64,000 nt of DNA from Unio delphinus (Eukaryota; Mollusca; Bivalvia; Unionida; Unionidae): assembly GCA_029339505.1 (NCBI GenBank), contig JAQISU010000109.1, positions 710,001-774,000 of the forward strand, given 5' to 3'. The translations under genes were made by a program, and so were the position numbers. The notes beneath the pieces were generated by a model. That model saw only the letters and a list, made by a program, of their open reading frames with translations, had not been told where the DNA came from and searched no databases. Numbering within the stretch: position 1 is the stretch's first letter; every line of letters begins with the position of its first letter. Below, piece after piece: positions 50,367 through 61,131 of the stretch.

Positions 50367-50552
50367 TACTTTGGTGGCCTATGTGATTAGAGCGTCTGCC
50401 TCGGATGCTGGAGGTCGCGGTTTCGAACCCGCACGATTCATACCAAAAACTTATAAAAATGGTGCTGCCAACTGCCTCGCTTGCAATCAGCATTAAGAGA
50501 TTAGTGTTAGGACTGGTCGTTCTAGTGTCAAGATAATGTGACTGGGTGGGAC
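50367..50552 (+). mobile_element. SINE-B, 5' part of an interrupted copy
   Basis: Head with TGGCCTATGTGATTAGAG and GGTTTCGAACCCGC, then the body through GTGTTAGGACTGGTCGTTCT to ACTGGGTGGGAC. At 50553 similarity stops and resumes at about 50993 with the next part of the same body. Confidence 0.9.
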
Positions 50553-50992
50553 AAAGGAATAAATGAGAAGGGACTCGGCAGATACCGTTTATGTCGCCAT
50601 GGTGGCAAATGTGGTGCAGTTATTTGGCCAAAATGTGCATGGAAAACATACATTGACTGCCCTAAGGAGACAAAGTTAAAATAGTTCTTGTTTTGGGGAG
50701 AGTTGTATAGTTTCTATTGCGTGAATTGCTGACGTAACGGAAACTTGATAAAGAGAAACCATGCAGATGTGTGATTTATAGATATCTGCAGATTAAATGT
50801 GTGTGATCTTGCATTGATTGGAGTAAAATTTATGTACAGAACAGATTTGTCGGGCTCTCCAATTTACAACTTAAGTTATATGGATGTCTTTGGAAATTTG
50901 GGGTAAACGTATGACTTCTAGCGGGAATCGCACCAGGGTTTGACAACCACGCGATCAAGTAAAGACCCATGGATTGTAAAAAGAAAATTTCT
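50553..50992 (-). mobile_element. ~440-bp insert inside SINE-B, unknown element
   Basis: It separates the two SINE-B halves. CTGGGTGGGAC at its left junction and CTGGTGTGAGAC at its right junction look like a diverged ~11-bp target-site duplication. Near the right end the minus strand carries TCGCGTGGTTG and TGGTGCGATTCCCGC, reminiscent of an A/B-box pair with too short a spacing. It might be a third tRNA-derived retroelement or a capture of host DNA. No coding capacity is seen. Confidence 0.5.
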
Positions 50993-51109
50993 GGTGTGAG
51001 ACATGATGCTACGATGCCCAAGTGCTAGAAAATACTATAAACTGCGACACTGCAAACATCGTAGCGATATAACTGAAATATTATTAAAGCTAGGTTAAAA
51101 AATCTCTTT

Positions 51110-51111
<2 letters not shown>
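50993..51111 (+). mobile_element. SINE-B, 3' part of the interrupted copy
   Basis: Continues the copy at 50367 from GAGACATGATGCT through AACATCGTAGCGATATAACT and AAAGCTAGGTTAAAAAATCT. The tail leads directly into a (CA)n tract at 51112-51145. Confidence 0.9.

Positions 51112-51145
<34 letters not shown>
51112..51145. repeat. (CA)n microsatellite at a SINE-B 3' end
   Basis: About 16 CA units continuing the SINE tail. Confidence 0.95.
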
Positions 51146-51150
<5 letters not shown>

Positions 51151-51424
51151 TCTGCTTTTAATGAAAGAGTACTTCCTTGTCCCTTAGGCCTTCAACTTAT
51201 GGTTAATTGTTACAATGTATACTAGTGTATTTTAAAACGACTGGTGCACATAAATGCCAAAACCATATTCGACGCATTGTTTGGTCAGAAATGTGTGGTT
51301 TTACTTCCTGTAAGCTGCATGCCATGATAAACACCCACACAGCTGGATGCATGCATGCATGCATACTCGGAATGACAGTCAAGGGATAGAACTTCCTGTT
51401 TGGTAAATAACTCATCAGTCGCCT
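51146..51424. other. Low-copy spacer with a GCAT palindrome
   Basis: (ATGC)n at about 51348-51363 is a short perfect palindromic run. Small frames on both strands are not recognisable. Confidence 0.5.
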
Positions 51425-51752
51425 TTAACCATTGATCTACTGAAGGTGTGATTGTCATGTCAAGGGGCTAGCGTCGGTTGATGATCTGGTTGTCATGTTA
51501 AAGGCTAGCGTCAGTTGAAGGCCTCTGTGTGATGTCATGGTGTTAGCATCAGTTGAACGTCAGATTGTCATGTCCAGGGGTTAGCGTTAACTGAAGGTAT
51601 GATTGTCATGTCACTGTGTTAGCGTCAACTGAAGGTGTGATTGTCATGTCAATGAGTTAGAGTCAGTTGAAGGCGGGATTGTCTTGCCAAGTGGTTAGTG
51701 TCAAGCATAAGGTCTGATTGTCATGTAATAGGATTAGCGTCAATTGAAAGTA
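51425..51752. repeat. ~42-bp minisatellite, ~8 copies
   Basis: Diverged copies share GTGATTGTCATGTCAAGGGG and TTAGCGTCAGTTGAAGG. Confidence 0.9.
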
Positions 51753-51859
51753 CAGGCAATACGATTTCCATTTGTCTATTCCATATCTCAACTTTTTCAT
51801 TTTTTGATCCTGAATCTGCAAACAAGTCCCATTTTTTATGTTTAGTTGAAGACCGTAAC

Positions 51860-51864
<5 letters not shown>

Positions 51865-51950
<86 letters not shown>
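51865..51950. repeat. (GT)n microsatellite at a SINE-B 3' end
   Basis: About 43 perfect GT units that directly join the tail of the minus-strand SINE-B derivative at 51951. Confidence 0.97.
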
Positions 51951-51952
<2 letters not shown>

Positions 51953-52035
51953 TTTGGGTTTTTAACAATTCGAACCAGCGACCTCCCTCATCCGAGGCGG
52001 ACGTTCTAACCACTATGCCACCGGAGGGGTCCCGT
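51951..52035 (-). mobile_element. SINE-B derivative: tRNA head joined directly to tail
   Basis: On the minus strand: GGTGGCATAGTGGTTAGAAC (A box), CCTCGGATGAGGGAGGTC and GCTGGTTCGAATT (B box), then immediately TTAAAAACCCAAATC and (AC)n. The ~230-bp body of SINE-B is absent. It is either an internal-deletion derivative or a minimal head-plus-tail SINE. Confidence 0.85.
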
Positions 52036-52178
52036 GACCTTTAGAACATAATCAGGTATTTACATATGAAAATTTAGCAATATTCCAACCTTTTTCACAC
52101 CAAATGATTAAAAGAATCTAAAATTGTCAATAAATTAAAATTACTGACTTGTAACCGATTAGCAGATGCATTTTAGTC
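52036..52178. other. Low-copy spacer
   Basis: AT-rich, no feature seen. Confidence 0.5.

Positions 52179-52251
<73 letters not shown>
52179..52251. repeat. (TAA)n microsatellite
   Basis: About 24 perfect TAA units. Confidence 0.97.
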
Positions 52252-52344
52252 TGATTCTTAGATGCTGTAGTGTTGGTCGAAGTGGTGGTGGTAGAATTAG
52301 TAGTAGAAGTAGAAGCAGTGACACTTGTGTAGTGACAGTGCTCG

Positions 52345-52576
52345 GTTGGTTGTTTGGGGGGTTTAACGCAATTTCTCACAGCTATAGGTTGGCTATATAT
52401 ACGACGGCCAGCAGAATTGGTGGAGGAAAAACAGTGAACCCCAACCACATCCGGTAAGAACCTTTCACTTTCTCACATACCCACATTAGCCGAGCCCGAG
52501 AACCCACGCGGACAGAAGTGAGATGGCAGTTTCGGTGAAGGCGAGCACTTTAGACAATTTAGCCACCCTGGACCCA
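52345..52576 (-). mobile_element. SINE-A, diverged copy
   Basis: Shares GTTTAACGCAATTTCTCACA, GGCCAGCAGAATTGGTGGAG, CTTTCTCACATACCCACATT, AACCCACGCGGACAGAAGTG and AGATGGCAG with the copy at 5918-6197. It runs to the CTGGACCCA head end, so the full tRNA-like region is present, but box sequences are mutated. Confidence 0.85.
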
Positions 52577-52581
52577 AACAG

Positions 52582-53028
52582 CAGTGGTGCTGTGATACTG
52601 GTTGCATATGTATCAGCAGTGGTGCTGTATTACTGATTATATTAGTATCAGCAGTGGTGCTGTGATACTGATTATATTAGTATCAGCAGTGGTGCTTTGA
52701 TACTGGTTGCATACGTATCAGCAGTGGTGATGTGATACTGGTTGCATACGTATCAGCAATGGTGCTGTGATACTGATTATATTAGTATCAGCAGTGGTGC
52801 TTTGATACTGGTTGCATACGTATCAGCAGTGGTGCTGTGATACTGATTATATTAGTATCAGCAGTGGTACTTTGATACTGGTTGCATACGTATCAGCAGT
52901 GGTGATGTGATACTGGTTGCATACATATCATCAGTGGTGCTTTGATACTGGTTGCATACGTATCAGCAGTGGTGATGTGATACTGGTTGCATACATATCA
53001 GCAGTGGTGATGTGATACTGGTTGTATA
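52582..53028. repeat. 35-bp minisatellite, ~13 copies
   Basis: Units read GTATCAGCAGTGGTGCTGTG plus ATACTGGTTGCATAC or ATACTGATTATATTA. The two endings define two monomer classes arranged in mixed order. It begins right at the head end of the SINE-A copy. Confidence 0.95.
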
Positions 53029-54075
53029 TAGTTTCCAAATTCGTTTCCGAATTCGGCTCTGTGCTAAAGTAACAATCAAATAATTAAAGAGATCAAGAAT
53101 CCCACTAAAATACATATCTTTGAGACATGTTTCAAAGCGAAATAGAATTCCTGAAATTTAGTTTGTGATATCTGTACAGTTCAACTTTCTTAAAAAGAAG
53201 AATCATTTAGTAAAAGAAATAATTCTTAATTATAGATTCCTAATTGCATCATAACAGATGATGAGCTTGCTTTAACGAGATAACGACAAACGGTTATCTG
53301 CATAAATGGCACGTATGAACATTACCCCAACCATAGGTTCCACATTATGTCTGCAAGTAATAAATTGGGGCTTTAATGTTTTTGTTTTTATCAGTTAATA
53401 AGTAAAACATTACTTGTATCAAATGTAAAATTGTAACTGACGAGAAATTCTAGCCAACAATTCCTTTCATCTATCTCTGTGATTTAGGCTTAAAATGAAT
53501 CAAAGATGCGTAGTTCTTGTTTCATACTGTATAGAATAGATAGTGCAATTATGAACAGAAAATAGATTGCAGTTTTGTCATATAGTAACGAAATTAAGAT
53601 GGTGGAATAAGAACGTGTGGGATGTTGTTTGGAGCGACTTTTATTAACTGTCTTTGGAAGAGAAACCAATGTGTTTCTTATATCTGAAAAGAAGATCAGA
53701 AAACGCATGGCAATATAAATGTGTCTTGTATTCGTCAGTATGGCAGTAGTTTCTCTTTAAGCAATTAAAATGAAATGCTGTTAAAATCTCGACTTATGTT
53801 ACGAGACTTTGTTTGCGTTTTCTGCTATCACGTCATGTTAGACTTAATATAAATGGAAGAACTCGGTCACTATTTTCCCCATAGTTCCCCATAGTGGTAC
53901 AGAATTAAGAAAGAAAAACGCGTATTATGATTTTGGAGAGTGACTATTTGTTTTCCAAATCATGTTTCAGATGACTCCACGAAACCGGATACAATAAACG
54001 TCTGTTTGGACTATGAGCACACAAATACCAACAGCAGACTGTCATTTCCTTCTGAACGATCAGCAGAAGATTGCT
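53029..54075. other. Low-copy intergenic DNA, no gene recognised
   Basis: AT-rich with unrecognised frames of at most 72 codons. Nothing else is seen. Confidence 0.5.
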
Positions 54076-54300
54076 TCATTGAGTGGTTGTGGTGTTAATA
54101 GGTGTGGGATTGACTGTTAGATAACAAGTGTCGACTACATTGGCGTGTCCTCGGGCAAGACACTTTACTGTTGTTGTTGTTGTTGTTGTTGGGGGTGTGT
54201 GCCTTGTGTTGCAGTGTCGTAACCAGACCAAACCGAATGCCCACAAGGAACTTTGAAGAAAACGTCGGATTAAAGTGGTGTGCATTTTATTAGACTCTTA
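54076..54300. other. Possible old SINE or other repeat with (TTG)n
   Basis: GTGTCCTCGGGCAAGACACTT at 54147-54167 resembles the LINE-tail-like motif of CORE-type SINEs (CTTGGGCAAG-CACTTA). It is followed by a (TTG)8 tract at about 54169-54193. The element's limits cannot be drawn. Confidence 0.3.
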
Positions 54301-54476
54301 AAACGATGCAATACGGTAATTTGCAAGTATTACATTTTCTTGCAGTTATAATATTCCGCCTATAAAACAGCCACCAATAATTTTTAATGCAAGATGGTGT
54401 GAGCAGGATTGTCGCTTACCATATATCCAGCTTGAACAGAAATAAATTAAAAAAAATCGGCAATTTTCTGATATCA

Positions 54477-54742
54477 TCTGGTTCGAACCTCGGCTGAGTC
54501 ATACCAAAGACTTACAAAAATGATACTAGCAGCGGCCTCGCTTAGTGCTCAGCATTACAAGATTTGAATTAGGACTGGTCGGCCAGGTGTCAGGATAATG
54601 TGACTGGGCGGGACATCATGCTACGTGTCCGCGGTATGATGTCACAGTGCTAGATATCACTAAAAAGTGTCACATTGTAGACATCGTAGCGACATGACTG
54701 ACAAATTGTTAAAGCTATGTTCAAACTCCAAGTCGCACGCAC
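54477..54742 (+). mobile_element. SINE-B, 5'-truncated in the tRNA head
   Basis: Begins at the B box (TCTGGTTCGAACCTC) and runs through TACCAAAGACTTACAAAAAT, GGTGTCAGGATAATGTGACT and TTGTTAAAGCTATGTTCAAA. The tail CACGCACATACATA is a short degenerate CA/CATA repeat. Confidence 0.92.
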
Positions 54743-55066
54743 ATACATATTCTAACTTCGTCCAGGATATAGAAGAAGAAAAACACAAAACAATAGCACT
54801 TTTCAGCCGAAAATATGTCCTACATCACAATGGCTAATGCCTTGAAGAAAGAAAAACAAACATACATGCAAATCCCCTGTAAAAAACAGTATGATGTCGA
54901 AAATATTAAACTGTGTACCACGAAAAATTGTTTGTTACGTTATAGCGAGGTATGTATGAATATAATGTACGACGGTATACTTCAAAAATATTAGTGACGA
55001 AGCTTTAGTTTTCTGACGGTCAATAGCTGGAAAAAAATATCTTGCGCACATTTACAGCAAAGTAAT

Positions 55067-55070
<4 letters not shown>
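54743..55070. other. Low-copy stretch, no feature seen
   Basis: AT-rich with no recognised content. Confidence 0.5.

Positions 55071-55161
<91 letters not shown>
55071..55161. repeat. (TA)n microsatellite
   Basis: About 45 uninterrupted TA units, followed by a few degenerate ones. Confidence 0.97.
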
Positions 55162-55164
<3 letters not shown>

Positions 55165-55538
55165 TATGTATATATATAGACGACACATACAAAACCACAA
55201 TTATAATTATTATCTTTCTCAGTCATCAACGTACTCACAGGCTAACCCGTTGGATCAGATACTTATATTACTCTGCATGGTCTCGCAATGTCTTGAGAAA
55301 GAGAATAACTTGTCATTTCATGATTATGCCCATTCAAAGTTATCATCCAAACACAGCCATAACATTCGAAATGGCCACGTGCATTTTGATCTTTAAAACA
55401 TTGGATTTGATCTAGATATATTCTGTACATACTGCCGGAAGGATCCTTCAGCGGACATTACCTAAGAGCCGCGAGAAATACCGGTAAGTGTCTAAAATGT
55501 ACACCGATATATGCGGACAAGAGTGCCTGAAATATAAC

Positions 55539-55545
<7 letters not shown>
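55162..55545. other. Low-copy stretch, no gene recognised
   Basis: An unrecognised plus-strand frame of 76 codons (55166-55396) begins in the TA tract. No gene is supported. Confidence 0.5.

Positions 55546-55597
<52 letters not shown>
55546..55597. repeat. (TG)n microsatellite
   Basis: About 25 TG units after a short TA run. Confidence 0.96.
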
Positions 55598-55600
<3 letters not shown>

Positions 55601-55605
55601 TTGTG

Positions 55606-55689
55606 TTTAAAATAATTTTTTTTTTTTTAATGTAAAGGTATGGACTTTGTAGTCTGAAATAAAGAATTCTTATCTTATCTTATCTTAAC
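55606..55689 (+). mobile_element. Possible LINE 3' end with (CTTAT)n tail
   Basis: A T-run is followed by GTCTGAAATAAAGAATT and then CTTATCTTATCTTATCTTA. An AATAAA-like signal directly before a short pentanucleotide tail is typical of some non-LTR retrotransposon 3' ends. No coding part is present. Confidence 0.4.
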
Positions 55690-55734
55690 TGACGAGATCA
55701 TCCCCCAAAGTATCAATCATTATCAGTATAGATT

Positions 55735-55975
55735 TGCAAGCTAATTTTTTGGACTAACTCGCGACATGGGTTAGAATCCTGCTTGAATGAATTCGGTTTA
55801 GTAATTAGGGTGCCGCAATCACGACCTAAATTGTGCTTGTTCGAAGTCTGAGATCGGATCAGCCCAGGTCGGATACCTTGATGTGCCTTCAAACAACGCA
55901 CTTAACTCCGGTGGCAATAAATAGCATACTTGTGTTACTGCACTGTTAAACGCTGACTAAATAAAATGACCCAAT
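55735..55975. mobile_element. Possible old tRNA/CORE-like SINE remnant
   Basis: GGGTTAGAATCCTGC resembles a B box. Further right, GTGCCTTCAAACAACGCACT and TAACTCCGGTGGCAATAAAT followed by CTGTTAAACGCTGACTAAAT look like a SINE body. No second copy is in the window, so this is tentative. Confidence 0.3.
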
Positions 55976-56544
55976 ATGGGGTTGAAGTTGAGCGCGTATC
56001 CATGTGTATCGGGGAGAGATTGCTGCTCTGAAAAGGTAACATTTGGTGGACCAGTCATCATACCGAGAAGACAACCTTCAGGCAGTTTGTGGATCAGTTT
56101 ATCGCTTTCGCCTGGGCATTTGTCAAGCTACTCAGACATGTTATAACGCCCTATTAGCGTCAATCAAAATTATTATATTATATATAAAATTCAGCTCTAA
56201 TGTCACCTCTGAGAAATAATGGACTTGTTATAAATTCTGATCAAAAATGATATGAAGGAAATGTTGATAAGGTATGAACCCAGGGCGGTACTTTCTCGTC
56301 AATTTATACTTCAAAGAATGCATTTCTTTGATCTTAGATATATTCTAACAAAGTCAATTGGTGAAAAACTAACTTTGATATTGATAATTGTCCCTAATAA
56401 TTTTCATGAGTCAACTGGCTGTCCCATTCGTCACCACGTCTAAAATCAGATTACACATATCATTTATAACATGTCTAACTAGTCTCGTTAAAAAAATGAA
56501 ATATTACACATGTAAAAAATTCGTATTTAATAAAGTCTGAATTT
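55976..56544. other. Low-copy stretch, no gene recognised
   Basis: A plus-strand frame of 63 codons at 56252-56443 has no recognisable product. Nothing else is seen. Confidence 0.5.
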
Positions 56545-56768
56545 ATATATCACAGTGAAAACGTCATTTTATAAGGTTAGTACATTATACTGAAAACGTC
56601 ACTCTAAAACACGTACATTTCACTCAAACGTTATGCTCTGAGATTTGAATATTACATTCAGAACGTCATACCCTGAGATTTGTACATTACACTCAGAACG
56701 TCTTATTGAGACTTTTACATTACACTCAAAATGTCATAGTCTGAGATTTTACACACAAAACGTCAGAC
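56545..56768. repeat. ~36-bp minisatellite, ~6 copies
   Basis: Diverged copies share TACATTACACTCAGAACGTC and ATACCCTGAGATTTG. Confidence 0.88.
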
Positions 56769-56864
56769 CCTGGTGGTCGATGGCAAACTCCTGTGTAAAC
56801 TGATCAGCTGGTAATGCAATTTTGTTTAAACAACTATTTTCGAGATGCTTACAAACCACTGAAA

Positions 56865-57010
56865 AATTGAGTTCTTTAATTACCACAAAGTCGAGTTGTT
56901 TAATTACAACATTTAATTTAAGTAACTTAATTGCCAATTGAGAACTTGAGTTACTTAATTAACAATGAGAATCTGAGTGGCTTAAGTACCACCTAGTATT
57001 TGAGTTGTTC
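56865..57010. repeat. Degenerate ~30-bp repeat (GAGTTACTTAATTA)
   Basis: About five diverged copies with GAGTTGTTTAATTACAA or GAGTTACTTAATTAACAA. It leads directly into the long GTAT microsatellite. Confidence 0.75.
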
Positions 57011-57011
57011 G

Positions 57012-57424
<413 letters not shown>

Positions 57425-57485
57425 TAGTGTTTAACGGCATATCAGCACAAGGAAGAGGGTTATATCCGGGGTCCCACCAAAACAA
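57425..57485. mobile_element. Possible SINE-A scrap
   Basis: TAGTGTTTAACGGCATATCA followed by GCACAAGG resembles the body start of SINE-A (GTTTAACGC..TTTTCAGCACAA). The rest is missing or rearranged. Confidence 0.4.
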
Positions 57486-58339
57486 CTAAAATGTTGTAAA
57501 AAAGTACATATTAAATTTAGGTACATGTTTCATCTATCAGGTCTCAGCTTTACCTATTTGATAACGCTCGTTCTCTACCCAACACGTCGCAGCTTTGCCT
57601 GCTTGTTTACGCATGTACCCAACCGCCTCTGATCGTCGTTGTCAATGCACATTCCGTTACTGCAATCTTGAATACTATACCAATTTGTCGTTATCTACAA
57701 CCTATTTAAATAATGGATTTGACGATGCGAGAATCGCCCCTTAACTAAGGTGGCGTGGATGTTGCTCTTTTATGAAGGCGCGTAAGTCTGGAAAGGATAC
57801 CTCATTAGGTGGCAATAAATATTTATCCCGTTTCGCAGGCATCAAGACTACATTTATCTAAAATAATAAACTACCTGTATAAGGGCAATTAAAGAAATAT
57901 CAAAGCCCATAAACGACACTGAGGGAAACTTTCACTCATCGAAACTTTGATTCATAATGGGAGGAAAAAAAGACGAAAAAAATAATTTGCATTCCAAAGC
58001 GGTGAATAATTTTTGTGCACGTTTTAACGCAATGTTATTATAATACTGGGTGATTAAGTCTCACAAATACACTGTACTCATTAATCACCAGAAAATGACA
58101 GGAAATTACAATATCATTACATTTCCAACAATGAATCCAGTTTCTGGTATATTTGTGTAGAGATTTATTAGAAAGAACTACAAATTATATTCATAAAACT
58201 TTGTATAGCCAACTTTGTACACTGTTTTAAAATTTTTTAAACATGCGTAATGTTCAGGAGACACATAATGTGGTGAATTACCATAAGATCTATTACAAAA
58301 CCTGTTATTTCTTTTCATCATAACTTATAACTTATAAAA
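57486..58339. other. Low-copy region, candidate conserved non-coding DNA
   Basis: 57575-57880 is non-repetitive with balanced composition and includes ACCTCATTAGGTGGC and TTATGAAGGCGCGTAAG. No frame is open through it. The remainder to 58339 is AT-rich. Confidence 0.3.
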
Positions 58340-58512
58340 TTGGATCCGTGTGGAAAACTCCGTGAGGACAACTCAATTCTAATTACATGAACTGGATCCG
58401 TGTGGAAAACTCAAGTACAATTACATTAGTTGGATCCATGATAAAAATTTAAATTATAATTATATAAATTGGATCCGTGAGGATAACTCAATTTTAATTA
58501 CATGAATTGGAT
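58340..58512. repeat. GGATCCGTG-type repeat, ~4 copies
   Basis: Diverged units of about 40-56 bp contain TTGGATCCGTGTGGAAAACT and CAATTCTAATTACATGAA. GGATCC recurs in each unit. Confidence 0.85.
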
Positions 58513-58623
58513 CAATTTTCATTGTATCACAAATAATTCATTGGTACCAACTTTATATAGATTACCGATGAAATTATTACTTTATCCCTTACTGCTCTTT
58601 TCTAGTACGGAAATATTAGAAAG

Positions 58624-58626
<3 letters not shown>

Positions 58627-58667
<41 letters not shown>

Positions 58668-58669
58668 GT
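58627..58669. repeat. (GT)n microsatellite at a SINE-B 3' end
   Basis: About 21 GT units with one CG interruption, immediately left of the minus-strand SINE-B tail. Confidence 0.96.
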
Positions 58670-58962
58670 GATTTGAATCTTTTTTAAATTTTAGTCATAT
58701 CGCTATGATGTCTGCCGTGTGGCAGTTTATAGTGATGTCTAGCACTAGGGCATCATGCCGCAGACATGTAGCATGATGTCCAACCCAGTCACATTATCCT
58801 AACACCAGGCCGACCAGTCCTAACACGAACCTCTTAATGCTGAGCTCCAAGCGAGGCAAGCAGTTAGTATCATTTTTGCAAGTCTTTGGTACGACTGATC
58901 AAACCCACGACCTCCCTCATCCGAGGCAGACGCTCTAAACACTAGGTCACAGGAGCGGTCGT
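58670..58962 (-). mobile_element. SINE-B, near full-length minus copy
   Basis: Tail GATTTGAATCTTTTTTAAAT at the left; body with CATCATGCCGCAGACATGTA and ACACCAGGCCGACCAGTCCT; head with CGAGGCAGACGCTCTAAACA and CTAGGTCACAGGAGCGGT. A- and B-box complements are present but mutated. The tail continues into the (GT)n tract at 58627-58669. Confidence 0.93.
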
Positions 58963-59772
58963 TATAAAGGAATACAGCATTGACATTATATATATATATT
59001 TATACATTCCTTTCTTTAATAATGTGAGAAGATATTTTCCTCTAATGGGAAGAAGAAACACAAAGCAATAAATTAACAATTGGCCGTATGAAAAAATGGA
59101 TTTTTAATTTGGTGCGTAATTATTTAAATATTGGAGATATAAACTCTATTTATTGCATAAATAAACAAAAAAAATAATGAATATTTTTATTTGTAATAAC
59201 TAGGAAACTTCCTTTTGAGACATTGGCCTTGTACATTTTATTTAAACAGAGAATTTGACATGCGGAAACATACTAGTGACATACTATTGACATACTATCG
59301 ATATACTGCAACACACTATTGACATACATGCTTTGTATGTTAAATTTGCATTGTCATTGTGGGATTTACCTTTATCCACAACTGAGCTTGGGCCTGTCTC
59401 ACTAATGTCTTTGATATAGTTAATTATTGTCAATTGCTCGTATAATGTTTTAATAATAAGAATAGTATTGCTTGCAGGTAAACGTTTATATGGCATGTTG
59501 ACCTTGGAAGTTTCTAGAGCAGACCTTGTTTATGAATCTGATATGAAAATTACCTTCATCCTGATTCAGTTAGTATCTTAGTTCTTTTTATATAAAGGTA
59601 GAGATAAATATATTTAAATAGTCACAATTTAGCACTAGTGGAGTCAGTCTATTGGTTTTGATCAGTTTAATTATAGAGGATCTATTTCTTTAAATTATTC
59701 ACTAGAATTACAAAAGGCTTAGTAACACAGTCGGTCTAAATCAATAGTATCGTTAATATATTTAGAAACATT
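58963..59772. other. Low-copy stretch with short CATACTAT repeats
   Basis: At about 59268-59325, a 12-bp TGACATACTATC-like unit is repeated about five times. The same short unit recurs at 61308-61410, beyond the 41-bp satellite. No gene is seen. Confidence 0.6.
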
Positions 59773-61131
59773 TTGGATATTATCATTTGATACGTCAAGA
59801 CTATTAGGCTATTGGTACATTTATCATTTGATACGTCAAGACTATTAGGCTATTGCTATATTTATCATGTGATACGTCAAGACTATTAGGCTATTGGTAT
59901 ATTTATCATTTGATACGTCAAGACTATTAGGCTATTGGTATATTTATCATTTGATACGTCAAGACTATTAGGCTATTGGTATATTTATCATTTGATACGT
60001 CAAGACTATTAGGCTATTGTTATATTTATCATTTGATACGTCAAGACTATTAGGCTATTGGTATATTTATCATTTGATACGTCAAGACTATTAGGCTATT
60101 GGTACATTTATCATTTGATACGTCAAGACTATTAGGCTATTGGTATATTTATCATTTGATACGTCAAGACTATTAGGCTATTGGTATATTTATCATTTGA
60201 TACGTCAAGACTATTAGGCTATTGGTATATTTATCATTTGATACGTCAAGACTATTAGGCTATTGGTATATTTATCATTTGATACGTCAAGACTATTAGG
60301 CTATTGTTATATTTATCATTTGATACGTCAAGACTATTAGGCTATTGGTATATTTATCATTTGATACGTCAAGACTATTAGGCTATTGGTACATTTATCA
60401 TTTGATACGTCAAGACTATTAGGCTATTGGTATATTTATCATTTGATACGTCAAGACTATTAGGCTATTGGTATATTTATCATTTGATACGTCAAGACTA
60501 TTAGGCTATTGGTATATTTATCATTTGATACGTCAAGACTATTAGGCTATTGTTATATTTATCATTTGATACGTCAAGACTATTAGGCTATTGTTATATT
60601 TATCATTTGATACGTCAAGACTATTAGGCTATTGGTATATTTATCATTTGATACATCAAGACTATTAGGCTATTGGTATATTTATCATTTGATAAGTCAA
60701 GACTATTAGGCTATTGGTATATTTATCATTTGATACGTCAAGACTATTAGGCTATTGTTATATTTATCATTTGATACGTCAAGACTATTAGGCTATTGTT
60801 ATATTTATCATTTGATACGCCAAGACTATTAGGCTATTGTTATATTTATCATTTGATACGTCAAGACTATTAGGCTATTGGTATATTTATCATTTGATAC
60901 GTCAAGACTATTAGGCTATTGGTATATTTATCATTTGATACGTCAAGACTATTAGGCTATTGGTACATTTATCATTTGATACGTCAAGACTATTAGGCTA
61001 TTGGTATATTTATCATTTGATACGTCAAGACTATTAGGCTATTGGTACATTTATCATTTGATACGTCAAGACTATTAGGCTATTGGTATATTTATCATTT
61101 GATACGTCAAGACTATTTGGCTATTGCTATA
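59773..61131. repeat. 41-bp satellite, ~33 copies
   Basis: Highly uniform units of TATTTATCATTTGATACGTC plus AAGACTATTAGGCTATTGG and two bases. Diagnostic variants (TTGGTACATTT, TTGTTATATTT) recur at a 287-bp offset, for example TTGTTATA near 60018 and 60305, and TTGGTACA near 60100 and 60387. This shows a 7-monomer higher-order unit in the left half. Single-base private variants such as GATAAGTCAAG and GATACGCCAAG occur on the right. Confidence 0.97.

Noticed and set aside
54147..54167. CORE-SINE tail motif as a full SINE
   Set aside because: Only about 20 bp resemble the family, with no head or limits, so it is kept only as a low-confidence note.
59773..61131. CRISPR-like regular array
   Set aside because: Units are contiguous 41-bp repeats with no unique spacers, in an animal genome context.
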